A stretch of 44,967 nt of DNA. It comes from an uncultured Caryophanales bacterium (GTDB taxonomy: Bacteria > Bacillota_I > Bacilli_A > RFN20 > CAG-826). The stretch lies in NCBI GenBank assembly GCA_946647665.1, contig CAMPCW010000004.1, positions 1 to 44,967 on the forward strand. Direction: 5' to 3'. The position numbers and the translations under genes were made by a program. This document shows, in pieces, positions 9,747 to 19,157 of the stretch (position 1 is the stretch's first letter; each line of letters begins with the position of its first letter). The notes under the pieces are model-generated. The model was given only the letters and a program-made list of their open reading frames with translations. It was not told the DNA's origin and did no database searches.

Positions 9747-11231
9747 ATGGATAATCAAAATCTTAATGATCAAGAACTAGTTAGAAGAGAGAAACTCAAA
9801 AAATATGAGTCTTTTAAAGTTGATCCTTTTGGGAAAGCTTTTAAAGTTACTCATTTAGCAAATGAAGTTCACTCTTTGTTTGATAAAAAAAGTCCTAATT
9901 CTTTAGAAAAGAATAAACCATATGTGACTGTTGCAGGTCGTATTAAAAATTTAAGAAGAATGGGCAAGGCCTCATTTATGAATATTCAAGACAAATCTGG
10001 AAATATTCAAGTTTATATGGGCATTGATGTTGTTGGCAAGAAAACATATGAGTTATTTAAACTTGCTGATATTGGCGACATCGTTGGCGTCTATGGAAGA
10101 GTAATGAAAACACGTAGTGGTGAATTAACTATTAGAGCAGAAAAATATACACATTTAACAAAATGCTTACATCCACTTCCTGAAAAATTCCATGGTTTAG
10201 TTGATGTCGAAGAAAGAAGCAGACGTAGATATTTAGACCTCATCGTTAATGATGAATCAAGAAAAGTAGCGTTTGCTAGACCAAAACTTATCAGAAGTAT
10301 TCAATCTTATTTAGATGCTCAAGGATTCGTGGAAGTTGAAACTGCGGTTTTATCACCAATCCTCGGTGGGGCTAATGCGCGTCCATTTATTGCACACATG
10401 AATGCTTTAGATAGAGATTTCTATTTAAGAATCGCTACCGAACTTAATCTTAAAAGATTATTAGTAGGTGGTATGGAAAGAGTCTATGAGATTGGTCGTC
10501 TTTTTAGAAACGAAGGTATGGATGCAACTCATAACCCAGAATTTACTACTATTGAAGCTTATCAAGCATATTCAGATTTACAAGGCATGAGAAAACTTGC
10601 TGAAGGAATGATTAGAAAAGCTGCTAAAGATGTAACTGGTAGTGACATTGTTACTTATCAGGATAAAGTCTTAAATTTCCACAAACCATTTAGATGGGTC
10701 TCAATGGCAGATCTTATTTTAGAGAAAACTGGTGTTGACTTCAGAAAGATTTATGACTTTGAAGAAGCTAAAAAATTAGCAGAATCTAAAGGTATTAAAC
10801 TTGAAAAGCATAAAAACACCGTTGGACATGTAATGAATGAATTTTTTGAAGAATTCTGCGAAGCAGAACTCATTCAACCAACATTTGTTTATTCTTACCC
10901 AATCGAAGTTTCTCCGTTAACTAAAAAAGGAAAAGATCCACGTTATACTGAAAGATTTGAATTATTTGTTAATGGTAAGGAATTAGCTAATGCTTATACT
11001 GAACTTAATGATCCATTTGATCAAAAGGAAAGATTCTTGGCTCAACTTAAGGCCAAAGAGTTAGGTGATGAGGAAGCAAATGAAATGGATAATGATTTCA
11101 TTGAGGCTTTAGAATATGGCATGCCTCCTGCTGGTGGAATTGGTATGGGTATTGATAGATTAGTCATGTTACTTACAAATCAAGAAAACATCAGAGAAGT
11201 GATCCTCTTCCCAATGATGAAAGATAGATAA
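9747..11231 (+). CDS. lysS: Lysyl-tRNA synthetase (class II); ORF caller starts at GTG 9732, ATG 9747 preferred
   Basis: GRIKNLRRMGKASFMNIQD; FRNEGMDATHNPEFT; GGIGMGIDRLVMLLT; SD GTGGAGG before ATG 9747. Confidence 0.96.
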   Translation: MDNQNLNDQELVRREKLKKYESFKVDPFGKAFKVTHLANEVHSLFDKKSPNSLEKNKPYVTVAGRIKNLRRMGKASFMNIQDKSGNIQVYMGIDVVGKKTYELFKLADIGDIVGVYGRVMKTRSGELTIRAEKYTHLTKCLHPLPEKFHGLVDVEERSRRRYLDLIVNDESRKVAFARPKLIRSIQSYLDAQGFVEVETAVLSPILGGANARPFIAHMNALDRDFYLRIATELNLKRLLVGGMERVYEIGRLFRNEGMDATHNPEFTTIEAYQAYSDLQGMRKLAEGMIRKAAKDVTGSDIVTYQDKVLNFHKPFRWVSMADLILEKTGVDFRKIYDFEEAKKLAESKGIKLEKHKNTVGHVMNEFFEEFCEAELIQPTFVYSYPIEVSPLTKKGKDPRYTERFELFVNGKELANAYTELNDPFDQKERFLAQLKAKELGDEEANEMDNDFIEALEYGMPPAGGIGMGIDRLVMLLTNQENIREVILFPMMKDR

Positions 11232-11241
11232 GAAATAAATT

Positions 11242-11469
11242 ATGGCAGGGACACGAACTGAAAAATATCGTAAATATCGTCAAGCTATTGCCGCTAGAAG
11301 TGACAATATCCCTGTTTTAAAGACCCCTTCGACACACGATAATTTCGCTGACGAAGCGGGTTTTTTTAAGAAAATTGCAATAAAAAATAGAGTAATTAAC
11401 TTATCCATTGCTTTGGTAATTGTAAGTATTATTGCTTTATTAGTGATATTTGGAATAATTGTCTTTTAG
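11242..11469 (+). CDS. Hypothetical small protein with one C-terminal TM segment
   Basis: 75 aa ORF between lysS and cmk; charged N-terminus and hydrophobic C-terminal helix. Confidence 0.65.
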   Translation: MAGTRTEKYRKYRQAIAARSDNIPVLKTPSTHDNFADEAGFFKKIAIKNRVINLSIALVIVSIIALLVIFGIIVF

Positions 11470-11481
11470 GAGGACATAACT

Positions 11482-12159
11482 ATGAAAATTACCGTTGCTA
11501 TTGATGGCCCAGCCGCTGCTGGAAAATCTACTGTTGCTAAGGAAGTTGCAAAGCGATTAGGTTATACCTATATTGATACCGGTGCTATGTATCGAGCTTT
11601 TACTTGGTACTGCATGGAAAAAGGTGTTGATTGTCAAAATGAAGCTGCATGTTGTGCATTAATTCCTGAAGTAACTATTAAACTTAGGCCTAACGGTCAA
11701 GTTCTTTGTAATGAATTTGATGTTACAAAAGAAATTCGCGAGCCACGTGTATCTGGTAATGTTAGTTATATAGCATCTTATAAAGACATTAGATTATTCT
11801 TGGTTGATCAACAAAGAGCGATGGCGGCTAAACATTCAGTAATTATGGATGGTAGAGATATTGGTACCTATGTTCTCCCTGATGCTGATGTAAAAATATT
11901 CCAAATTGCTTCTGTAGAAACTAGAGCAGTTCGTAGATATGATGAAAATATTGCTAAAGGTATCTCTTGTACTTTAGAAGAAATTGAAAATGATGTTAGA
12001 AAAAGAGACTACATTGATTCTCATAGAGACTTTGCACCTCTTAAATGTGCTCCTGATGCATTAACATTAGATACATCATTCATGTCTGTTGAAGAAGTTG
12101 TAACTAAAGTTATTGAAATTATTAACGCTAAATTAGCAGAGAAAGGTATTAATGGCTAG
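11482..12159 (+). CDS. cmk: Cytidylate kinase
   Basis: ITVAIDGPAAAGKSTVAKEVAKRLGYTYIDTGAMYRA; VIMDGRDIGTYVLPDADVKIF. Confidence 0.97.
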   Translation: MKITVAIDGPAAAGKSTVAKEVAKRLGYTYIDTGAMYRAFTWYCMEKGVDCQNEAACCALIPEVTIKLRPNGQVLCNEFDVTKEIREPRVSGNVSYIASYKDIRLFLVDQQRAMAAKHSVIMDGRDIGTYVLPDADVKIFQIASVETRAVRRYDENIAKGISCTLEEIENDVRKRDYIDSHRDFAPLKCAPDALTLDTSFMSVEEVVTKVIEIINAKLAEKGING

Positions 12160-13462
12160 AGCAGTTGTTGCTATTGTTGGAAGTCCTAACGTTGGTAAAT
12201 CAACGATTTTTAATCGTATTATCGGTGATAGAAGAGCCATTGTTGATGACGAAGCTGGTATCACTAGAGATAGACTATATGGAACTGCTAATTGGTTAGG
12301 TAAGAGTTTTACTCTTATTGATACTGGTGGTATCGAAGTTACTAATAGACCATTTCAAGAACAAATTAGAGTTCAGGCAAATATCGCAATTGATGAAGCC
12401 GACATTATTTTATTTGTGGTTGATGGTAAGGTTGGTGTAACCACTGATGACCATATGGTTGCTAAACTTTTACGCAAAGTTAAAAAACCTATTTTATTGT
12501 TAGTTAATAAGATTGATGAAGGGCTTCAAGCATCAAATGCTGCTGAATTTTATTCACTTGGTTTAGGCGAACCAATTCCTGTTTCTGGAAGTCATGGTGT
12601 AGGTATAGGTGAAGTTTTAAATCGCATTATTGATAAAATCCCAAATGATGATGAAAAAGTTGATGATGATACAGTGACATTTTGTTTAATTGGTAGACCA
12701 AATGTTGGCAAATCTTCTTTAACAAATGCCATTTTATCTCAAGAAAGAGTTATTGTAAGTGACATCTCTGGAACTACTAGAGATTCCATAGATACACCAT
12801 TTACTAAAGATGATGTTAATTATGTTGTTATCGATACAGCTGGCTTAAAGAAAAAAGGAAAAATATATGAAGCCATCGATAAATATTCTGCAATAAGAGC
12901 GCTTAAAGCTATCGAAAGAAGCGAGATTGTTTTACTTGTTTTAGATGGAAAAGCAGGTATTACAGAACAAGATAAACACGTCATCCAATATGCTACAGAT
13001 TTGCATAAAGCCATTATCATTGTTGTTAACAAATGGGATCTAGTCGATAAAGACACAAACACAATGTCTTCCTATGAAAAATTAATTCGTAATGAATACA
13101 AGTTCTTAGATTATGCTCCTGTCGTTTTCTTATCCGCTCTTACAAAAAGAAGGATAAATACATTGTTTGAATCTTTACTGTTAGTTCACCAAGCCTATCA
13201 CACTAGAATTCAAACTTCTATTTTGAATAATGTCATTCAAGAAGCTCAGGTTATGAACCAGGCTCCAGACTTCAATGGTGGGCGTTTAAAGATATACTAT
13301 TCGACACAAATTCTAACCGCACCACCTACTATTTCACTTGTTGTTAACGACCCAGAGTTTATGCATTTTTCCTATCAAAGATATTTAGAAAATCGTTTAA
13401 GAGAAACTTTTAATTTTGAAGGAACGCCGGTAAAGATTAGTTTAAAAAAACATAGAAAGTAG
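12152..13462 (+). CDS. der: Ribosome biogenesis GTPase Der (EngA)
   Basis: Two G domains: GSPNVGKSTIFNR and GRPNVGKSSLTNA; KH-like C-terminus. Confidence 0.97.
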   Translation: MARAVVAIVGSPNVGKSTIFNRIIGDRRAIVDDEAGITRDRLYGTANWLGKSFTLIDTGGIEVTNRPFQEQIRVQANIAIDEADIILFVVDGKVGVTTDDHMVAKLLRKVKKPILLLVNKIDEGLQASNAAEFYSLGLGEPIPVSGSHGVGIGEVLNRIIDKIPNDDEKVDDDTVTFCLIGRPNVGKSSLTNAILSQERVIVSDISGTTRDSIDTPFTKDDVNYVVIDTAGLKKKGKIYEAIDKYSAIRALKAIERSEIVLLVLDGKAGITEQDKHVIQYATDLHKAIIIVVNKWDLVDKDTNTMSSYEKLIRNEYKFLDYAPVVFLSALTKRRINTLFESLLLVHQAYHTRIQTSILNNVIQEAQVMNQAPDFNGGRLKIYYSTQILTAPPTISLVVNDPEFMHFSYQRYLENRLRETFNFEGTPVKISLKKHRK

Positions 13463-13508
13463 TTAAAAATCATTATATAATTTATATACGTAACAAGGAG
13501 ATAAGGGG

Positions 13509-13793
13509 ATGAAAAAGCTCAATAAAAATGAGATCATCGAACTTGTTGCTGAGAAAGCACACTTATCAAAAGTCGATGCGAAGTCATCAGTTGATATGAC
13601 GTTCGACCTCATTATGGAGGCTTTGCTGGAAGGGGATTCAGTCAATATTAAAAACTTCTGTGTGTTCGAGCCAAAAACAAAAGCTGGCAGAAAAGGTACG
13701 CATCCTAAAAAGCATACAGAAATTCAAATCAAACCTAAGAAGACTGTAACAGTGCATTTAGCCAAAGAATTCAAAGCAAAGCTAAACAAATAA
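13509..13793 (+). CDS. hup: HU-family DNA-binding protein
   Basis: MKKLNKNEIIELVAEKAHLSKVDAK; basic arm GRKGTHPKKHTEIQIK. Confidence 0.9.
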   Translation: MKKLNKNEIIELVAEKAHLSKVDAKSSVDMTFDLIMEALLEGDSVNIKNFCVFEPKTKAGRKGTHPKKHTEIQIKPKKTVTVHLAKEFKAKLNK

Positions 13794-13810
13794 TCATCAT
13801 ATAAAAAATT

Positions 13811-13830
13811 GACCTTCGGGTCTTTTTTTT
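13811..13830 (+). terminator. Intrinsic terminator after hup
   Basis: GACC-ttcg-GGTC followed by T8. Confidence 0.8.
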
Positions 13831-13843
13831 AATGACTGGTAAA

Positions 13844-13849
13844 TATATT
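13844..13849 (+). promoter_or_regulatory. -10 box (TATATT) 8 nt before the CCA-transferase-like ATG; putative leaderless promoter
   Basis: TATATT-atttatat-ATG, no SD. Confidence 0.45.
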
Positions 13850-13857
13850 ATTTATAT

Positions 13858-14520
13858 ATGGATTATAAGCTATCTTTATTTATTGAACTTGTTGATTTAT
13901 TTAATAAGCATGGATATCAGTTATATCTAGTGGGTGGATCTACTAGAGACTTTTTACTTCATATCCCTTTAAATGACATGGATTTAGTGACCAATGCTAC
14001 TCCAGAAGAATCTAAGAAGTTCTTAATGGATGCAGATTATACTTTTGAAAGATTTGGGACAGTAAAATTTAATTATAAAAATGTGAAATTTGATTTAACC
14101 ACCTTTAGAAAAGAAAAAGGGTATTCAGATTCTAGACACCCAAATGAAGTTATTTTTACTAAAAATATTAAAGAAGATTATTCGCGCAGAGATATTACAA
14201 TCAATGCATTATATTTAGATAAAAATCTAAAAGTAATTGACTTTGTTAACGGGTTAGAAGACTTAAATAACCACATAATTAGAATGGTGGGAGATCCTTA
14301 TAAAAGAATTAAAGAAGACCCATTAAGAATTGTACGTATCTATCGTTTTCAATTTGATTTAGGCTTTTTCATTGATAAAGACTTAGAAAAAGTTATTGAA
14401 GAAAATAAAGTTTTATTGCTAAATTTACGAAAAGAAAAGATATTAGAAGAAATTCGAAAATGTCATCATCAAAGTGAACTTCGAGCAACCTTAATAAATT
14501 TCGGCATAAATAATTTATAA
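13858..14520 (+). CDS. CCA tRNA nucleotidyltransferase/poly(A) polymerase-like protein, short (head and neck only)
   Basis: LYLVGGSTRDFLL, DMDLVTNA, RRDITINALYLD, EDPLRIVRIYRFQFDLGF, LRKEKILEEI; only 220 aa. Confidence 0.85.
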   Translation: MDYKLSLFIELVDLFNKHGYQLYLVGGSTRDFLLHIPLNDMDLVTNATPEESKKFLMDADYTFERFGTVKFNYKNVKFDLTTFRKEKGYSDSRHPNEVIFTKNIKEDYSRRDITINALYLDKNLKVIDFVNGLEDLNNHIIRMVGDPYKRIKEDPLRIVRIYRFQFDLGFFIDKDLEKVIEENKVLLLNLRKEKILEEIRKCHHQSELRATLINFGINNL

Positions 14521-14534
14521 TTATTAAGGAAGTG

Positions 14535-14543
14535 TGCTATATT
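14535..14543 (+). promoter_or_regulatory. Extended -10 (TGCTATATT) 8 nt before dnaD ATG; putative leaderless promoter
   Basis: TGCTATATT-acatatac-ATG. Confidence 0.5.
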
Positions 14544-14551
14544 ACATATAC

Positions 14552-15196
14552 ATGATTACCGAGGCTATAGATTTTAGATATTTATTAATCGAAAATTATC
14601 GCAAACTAAAACTCAATGAAAATGAGGTAGCGACTATTTTTGTTATTGATCATCTTATTAGCCAAGGCAACCCTTTTGTAACCGCTGATTTATTATCTTT
14701 AAAAATGACTTTAGATATTAAAGAGATTGATAAGATTTTAGCTAAGCTTATTACTAAAGGTATGTTTGAGTATAAAACAATTGGTAAAAACACTGTTGCT
14801 ACTCTTGAGCCATTAAAACAAAAACTATATAGAGAATTCCAGTTATTCTTATCTAAAGAAGAAGAGGAAAAAAGCTCAACCAGAATTAAAGAAGAATTAG
14901 AGAACGTATACACTAATTACGAAAAATTATTAGGACGCTCCTTATCTCCTGTTGAAGTGGCAAAAATTCACGAATGGATTTCCTTTGGTTACAGTGATAA
15001 AACCATCATTGACGCTTTAAAAGAAGCGCTCTCAAAAGGCAAAAAAACCCTACGCAGCGTGGATAAAATCCTTTTAAGTTGGTCTCAAAGAGATGATTTA
15101 CAATCAGAAGGACATACTCCATTAAGTGAAGAATGGGATAAGAATTTAGAAGAAACAATCCGCATCGCAAAAATCCCGTGGATTAACAAAGACTAA
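14552..15196 (+). CDS. dnaD: DnaD-domain primosomal protein (ORF caller starts at GTG 14534)
   Basis: C-terminal LSPVEVAKIHEWISFGYSDKTIIDALKEAL typical of DnaD domain; followed by nth. Confidence 0.85.
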   Translation: MITEAIDFRYLLIENYRKLKLNENEVATIFVIDHLISQGNPFVTADLLSLKMTLDIKEIDKILAKLITKGMFEYKTIGKNTVATLEPLKQKLYREFQLFLSKEEEEKSSTRIKEELENVYTNYEKLLGRSLSPVEVAKIHEWISFGYSDKTIIDALKEALSKGKKTLRSVDKILLSWSQRDDLQSEGHTPLSEEWDKNLEETIRIAKIPWINKD

Positions 15197-15819
15197 TGCT
15201 ATCTAAAGAACAATTTAAAGAAGTTTCACGCTATTTAGACTCACTTTTTCCAGATGCAAAATGTGAGCTTTTTTATTCTCAAGATTATGAATTAGTGATC
15301 GCTGTGATGTTATCTGCGCAAACAACTGATAAGTCCGTTAACGCTGTTACTAGTCATTTATTTAAAAAGTATCCAACACTTAAATCTTTATTGGATGCTG
15401 ATATCAAAGATATTGAAAATGAAATTCAATCATTAGGTTTATATAAAAATAAGGCAAGAAATATTAAAGGCATCGCTGAAATTTTATATCACGAATTTAA
15501 TTCAGTTCTTCCAAGCGATAAAAATGAATTACAAAAATTGCCAGGGATTGGAAATAAGTCTGCTGGAGTAATTAGATGTGAAATTTTTAAAATCCCTGAT
15601 TTACCAGTAGATACTCATATCATTCGTATTTCAAATCGACTTGGAATTGCGAAAAGTAGTGACGAGCCAATTGATATTGAAAGAAAACTTAAAAAAATAA
15701 TCCCAGAAGAATCTTGGATTAAATCACATCATCAACTCATTCATTTTGGCAGATACTTCTGTACAGCCAGAAATCCAAAATGCAATAAATGCAAAATTAA
15801 AAAATATTGTAAGAATTAA
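15196..15819 (+). CDS. nth: Endonuclease III
   Basis: MLSAQTTDKSVN, LPGIGNKSAG, VDTHIIRISNRLG, CTARNPKCNKCKIKKYC 4Fe-4S motif. Confidence 0.95.
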   Translation: MLSKEQFKEVSRYLDSLFPDAKCELFYSQDYELVIAVMLSAQTTDKSVNAVTSHLFKKYPTLKSLLDADIKDIENEIQSLGLYKNKARNIKGIAEILYHEFNSVLPSDKNELQKLPGIGNKSAGVIRCEIFKIPDLPVDTHIIRISNRLGIAKSSDEPIDIERKLKKIIPEESWIKSHHQLIHFGRYFCTARNPKCNKCKIKKYCKN

Positions 15820-16406
15820 AAATATAGTTTATCAATCGCGTCAATATACTTTAGGCGAGGATTATAACTTCTTTCAACTTCGATGCCTGATTGTAAAAAA
15901 CATGAATATGGTATCGATTTTCTTTCTTCATGCTCATAAAAATGGATAACATAACTGGCATCCAAAATAAATACTTTGTCGAGTAGTTCAAATTGGATGA
16001 TAAAGAAAGCAATTCCTCCATGAGCAATCACTCTTTTTAAATGATCAATTTGGTGTTTGGAGATGTTATTTAATGGAAATGAAGTTTTGTTTTTCGTGTT
16101 CTTTGCTTCAAAATCTATATATCTACCTTTATAAACCCCATTGTAGTCGGTCGTGGATTGTTCTTCAAAATAGGCGTGAGTGATTTTAGCACCTTTTGAG
16201 TAATCTACTTTTACTACATTAATTGGAGTTGGCCTTTTAGTAATTAAGCATATATCTTTGTCTTTATAGTATTCATTAGAGACATTAATATCATTTTCAA
16301 AACTCATTCCCCTGTTAGCACTGGAAATGGATAATTCAGTGGAGGATTTATTTTTCTTTTTACTTTCCTCTTTTTTATATATTTGTCCGTTAGGATATCT
16401 AATCAT
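15816..16406 (-). CDS. recU: Holliday junction resolvase RecU
   Basis: MIRYPNG, RGMSFENDIN, GRYIDFEAKNTKNKTSFPLNNISKHQIDHL; next to dnaD-nth. Confidence 0.95.
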   Translation of the reverse strand: MIRYPNGQIYKKEESKKKNKSSTELSISSANRGMSFENDINVSNEYYKDKDICLITKRPTPINVVKVDYSKGAKITHAYFEEQSTTDYNGVYKGRYIDFEAKNTKNKTSFPLNNISKHQIDHLKRVIAHGGIAFFIIQFELLDKVFILDASYVIHFYEHEERKSIPYSCFLQSGIEVERSYNPRLKYIDAIDKLYF

Positions 16407-17131
16407 TAGTCGATATATTCTTTAAGATAATCTTTAAATTCTTCGGGAGTAACTGATTCTCCCGCTAAAAGTTTTTTGATGGCTTTATTAACTGGTTCTG
16501 GTCCAATGTTACTTCTATTTAATACTTTGCAGTATTGAGCTAAAACGACTTCTTTTTCCTTAAGAAAAACATTATATAATTTTGCTAAATTAACAGCGTC
16601 ATACATTGGATCATGAGCAGAGCCTTCAAATTGAACATTAAATAATTCTAAATAGTGGGTAAGTGATAATGGATTACCGTTATCATCCTTAACAAATTCT
16701 GAAATCAAAGATTGGAAATCCATGTAATTCTTTTTTATGATGTCGCATAAATCTCTTGGCGCATCCATGTTATAAGAGCAGGATTGATTTAAAATACGCA
16801 TATCGTGGTTGCCAAAAGTAACAAATAAAGTTTTCTTAAACGCCATTCCACAGTATTTTTTAATCTCATTAATAGCCTTTGAGAATTCAACCCCGTACTT
16901 CTCTAAATCTTTTTCTGTGATATTAGTTAATTCTTTAACAAATCTGCCAATAGAGTTTTTACATTTAACATAGTTTCTAATTGGGTTTTTTGCTTTGACA
17001 ATTTGGCCTTCTTTATTTACGTAGGTGAAATATGCACCATAGGCAATCATTTCATGTGAAAACTGTGTTCCCTCGAAATCTAAGAAACAGACATATTTTC
17101 TTCCTTTTAAAATACGGTTTAGCTTTTTCAT
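16406..17131 (-). CDS. DEDDh-type 3'-5' exonuclease domain protein
   Basis: CFLDFEGTQF start, GNHDMRIL, SAHDPMYDAVNLAKLY (ExoIII motif). Confidence 0.75.
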   Translation of the reverse strand: MKKLNRILKGRKYVCFLDFEGTQFSHEMIAYGAYFTYVNKEGQIVKAKNPIRNYVKCKNSIGRFVKELTNITEKDLEKYGVEFSKAINEIKKYCGMAFKKTLFVTFGNHDMRILNQSCSYNMDAPRDLCDIIKKNYMDFQSLISEFVKDDNGNPLSLTHYLELFNVQFEGSAHDPMYDAVNLAKLYNVFLKEKEVVLAQYCKVLNRSNIGPEPVNKAIKKLLAGESVTPEEFKDYLKEYID

Positions 17132-17139
17132 CGTTTTCT

Positions 17140-17168
17140 ATATTAGCGATAGAAAATGTTCTTTTCAA
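17140..17168 (-). promoter_or_regulatory. TTGAAA-N17-TAATAT promoter, 8 nt before exonuclease ATG
   Basis: Minus strand TTGAAA AGAACATTTTCTATCGC TAATAT AGAAAACG ATG. Confidence 0.65.
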
Positions 17169-17259
17169 GAAAAAGGAAACGAAGATTAAATAAAAAAAGA
17201 TTATATTTATTAATTTTTCATAGAAAAATGTTTAGATATAAGAGATAATAGTAAAGAAT

Positions 17260-17616
17260 ATGAATAAAGATCTTAATTTTACATCTAACACTTTACTAAA
17301 TAGGAAATTTAAATCCTCTGAACGTGGATATAATCCTGATGAAGTTGATGAAGTCTTGGATCAAATTATTGATGATTATCGCAAGATTGAATCAACATCT
17401 TCAATTGATGTAAAAGCTCTCCTTAATGAACTCAATGAATTAAAAAAAGAGAACGCCAAATTAAGTGAAGAATTAGAGAAACAAAAAAATAAAATTAAGT
17501 ATCTACCTAAAGATAAAACTATTCATATCGACAACTACGAACTACTCCATCGCATCGGGAAGTTGGAGATGTATATTAAAGAACATATTGGTTCAATTCC
17601 CGAAGAATTAAAATAA
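17260..17616 (+). CDS. gpsB: DivIVA-domain cell-division protein GpsB-like
   Basis: LLNRKFKSSERGYNPDEVDEVLDQIIDDY plus coiled coil; directly upstream of rnpB. Confidence 0.85.
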   Translation: MNKDLNFTSNTLLNRKFKSSERGYNPDEVDEVLDQIIDDYRKIESTSSIDVKALLNELNELKKENAKLSEELEKQKNKIKYLPKDKTIHIDNYELLHRIGKLEMYIKEHIGSIPEELK

Positions 17617-17618
17617 AA

Positions 17619-17960
17619 CCTTCGACCTAGATGATTGCTGACTACTAGTTAGTTAGAGGAAAGTCCATGCTCGCACAATCTGTGATGGTTGTAGTGATTA
17701 CGCTAACGGAAAAAATAACGTTAGGCATGTAGGAGTACATGACGGCGGAAATTAACCTAAAGGGAAACCCATGGTAAAATTCCTGAAAGTGCCACAGTGA
17801 CGGAGCTTATTTGAAAGAATAAGGTGGAACGCGGTAAACCCCATAAGCGAGAAACCCAAATTTGGTAGGGGAGACTTGATAGAGAAACGAATCGATTCAA
17901 GTAAGATTATTCTTAGATAAATTATCATCCTAGACAAAACATGGCTTATAGGGTCGAAGA
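17619..17960 (+). ncRNA. rnpB: RNase P RNA
   Basis: gttagaggaaagtccatgctcgc, acgctaacgg, catgacggcggaaattaac..., ggtggaacgcggtaaacccc; P1 closing helix cttcgacct / gggtcgaag. Confidence 0.93.
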
Positions 17961-17984
17961 CTCACTTATTAAAGGAGAGGAAAT

Positions 17985-18629
17985 ATGAATCTTCCAACAA
18001 AAATTACATTCTCAAGAATTATTGCAACAGTAGTGCTTATTATCACGCTATTTGTTTTATCTGTTATTCCTAATTTATCAACCCCAATACTTGGAAATAC
18101 ACGCATTAACTTAATCTTTTTAATCGTTTTTGTGTTTTTTGTGATTGCCAGTTATACAGATCATTTAGATGGAAAACTTGCAAGAAAAAATAATCAAGTT
18201 ACTGACTTAGGTAAATTTTTAGATCCTGTTGCTGATAAGTTGTTAGTCAGCTCAATGTTAATCTTCTTATGCGCTCATTATATTGTTGCCCCATATGCTA
18301 AAGAGCAAACCGCTTTTATTCCTATTTGGTGTGTCATCATCATGGTCGCTAGAGACACAGTTGTTGATGCCTTAAGATTTATTGCTGCTCAAAAAGGAGT
18401 AGTTATTGCCGCTAACATTTTTGGTAAGTTGAAAACTGTCCTACAAATGGTTGCTATTTCCTGTGTATTATTAAATGATTTTCCATTCCATTATATGTAT
18501 CCAAATAACACGAACCCATATCTTACAGTGACAATGTTTATTGTCTATGCTGCAACACTTGTTTCTTTAATTAGTGGTGTTATTTATGTGTGGCAAAATC
18601 GTAAAGCATTCTTAGAAAGCAAAAAATAA
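17985..18629 (+). CDS. pgsA: CDP-diacylglycerol--glycerol-3-phosphate 3-phosphatidyltransferase
   Basis: MNLPTKITFSRI; SYTDHLDGKLARKNNQVTDLGKFLDPVADKL. Confidence 0.95.
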   Translation: MNLPTKITFSRIIATVVLIITLFVLSVIPNLSTPILGNTRINLIFLIVFVFFVIASYTDHLDGKLARKNNQVTDLGKFLDPVADKLLVSSMLIFLCAHYIVAPYAKEQTAFIPIWCVIIMVARDTVVDALRFIAAQKGVVIAANIFGKLKTVLQMVAISCVLLNDFPFHYMYPNNTNPYLTVTMFIVYAATLVSLISGVIYVWQNRKAFLESKK

Positions 18630-19099
18630 TGGATAGCGTTGGTATAAATAAACTTTTTAGAGAAAAAGGAAGAACTCTTGGGTCTATAGAGTCTTTTACT
18701 GGTGGATTGTTCGCTAAAGAGATTACCTCTGTTAGTGGAGCATCTCATTTTTTTAAAGGTGCTTTAGTAACTTATGCAACCGAAGAGAAAAATAGATTAC
18801 TAGGTATTTCTTATAAAGACATTGATGAATTCGGAGTCGTTTCTAAAGAAGTGGCTGCCCAGATGGCTAGTAATGGTAAAAAACTTCTTAATGTTGATTA
18901 TTGTGTTTCTTTTACAGGTAACGCAGGCCCTAGTGCTATGGAAGGTAAACCAGTAGGTGAAATCCATATTGGTATTGCTTTTTTAGACACCACTCAAGTA
19001 CATTCTTATCAACTTGATGGGACTAGAGAAGAGATTCAAAATAAAGCAATTAATATTGCTTTCGAACTTTTAGAAACATTAATTTTGCAAAATAATTAA
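18629..19099 (+). CDS. CinA C-terminal domain family protein (nicotinamide-nucleotide amidohydrolase)
   Basis: [34 protein letters not shown]; between pgsA and recA. Confidence 0.9.
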   Translation: MDSVGINKLFREKGRTLGSIESFTGGLFAKEITSVSGASHFFKGALVTYATEEKNRLLGISYKDIDEFGVVSKEVAAQMASNGKKLLNVDYCVSFTGNAGPSAMEGKPVGEIHIGIAFLDTTQVHSYQLDGTREEIQNKAINIAFELLETLILQNN

Positions 19100-19157
19100 A
19101 TTTTTTTCGCAAGAAATCAAAAAAATCCACTCTATATATAATAAGGAGGCCATTAAA

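Noticed and set aside
17752-17937. 61-aa minus-strand ORF within rnpB
   Set aside because: Lies inside the RNase P RNA gene; no coding evidence.
19100-19157. LexA/SOS box upstream of recA
   Set aside because: No GAAC-N4-GTTC-like motif found in the recA upstream region.
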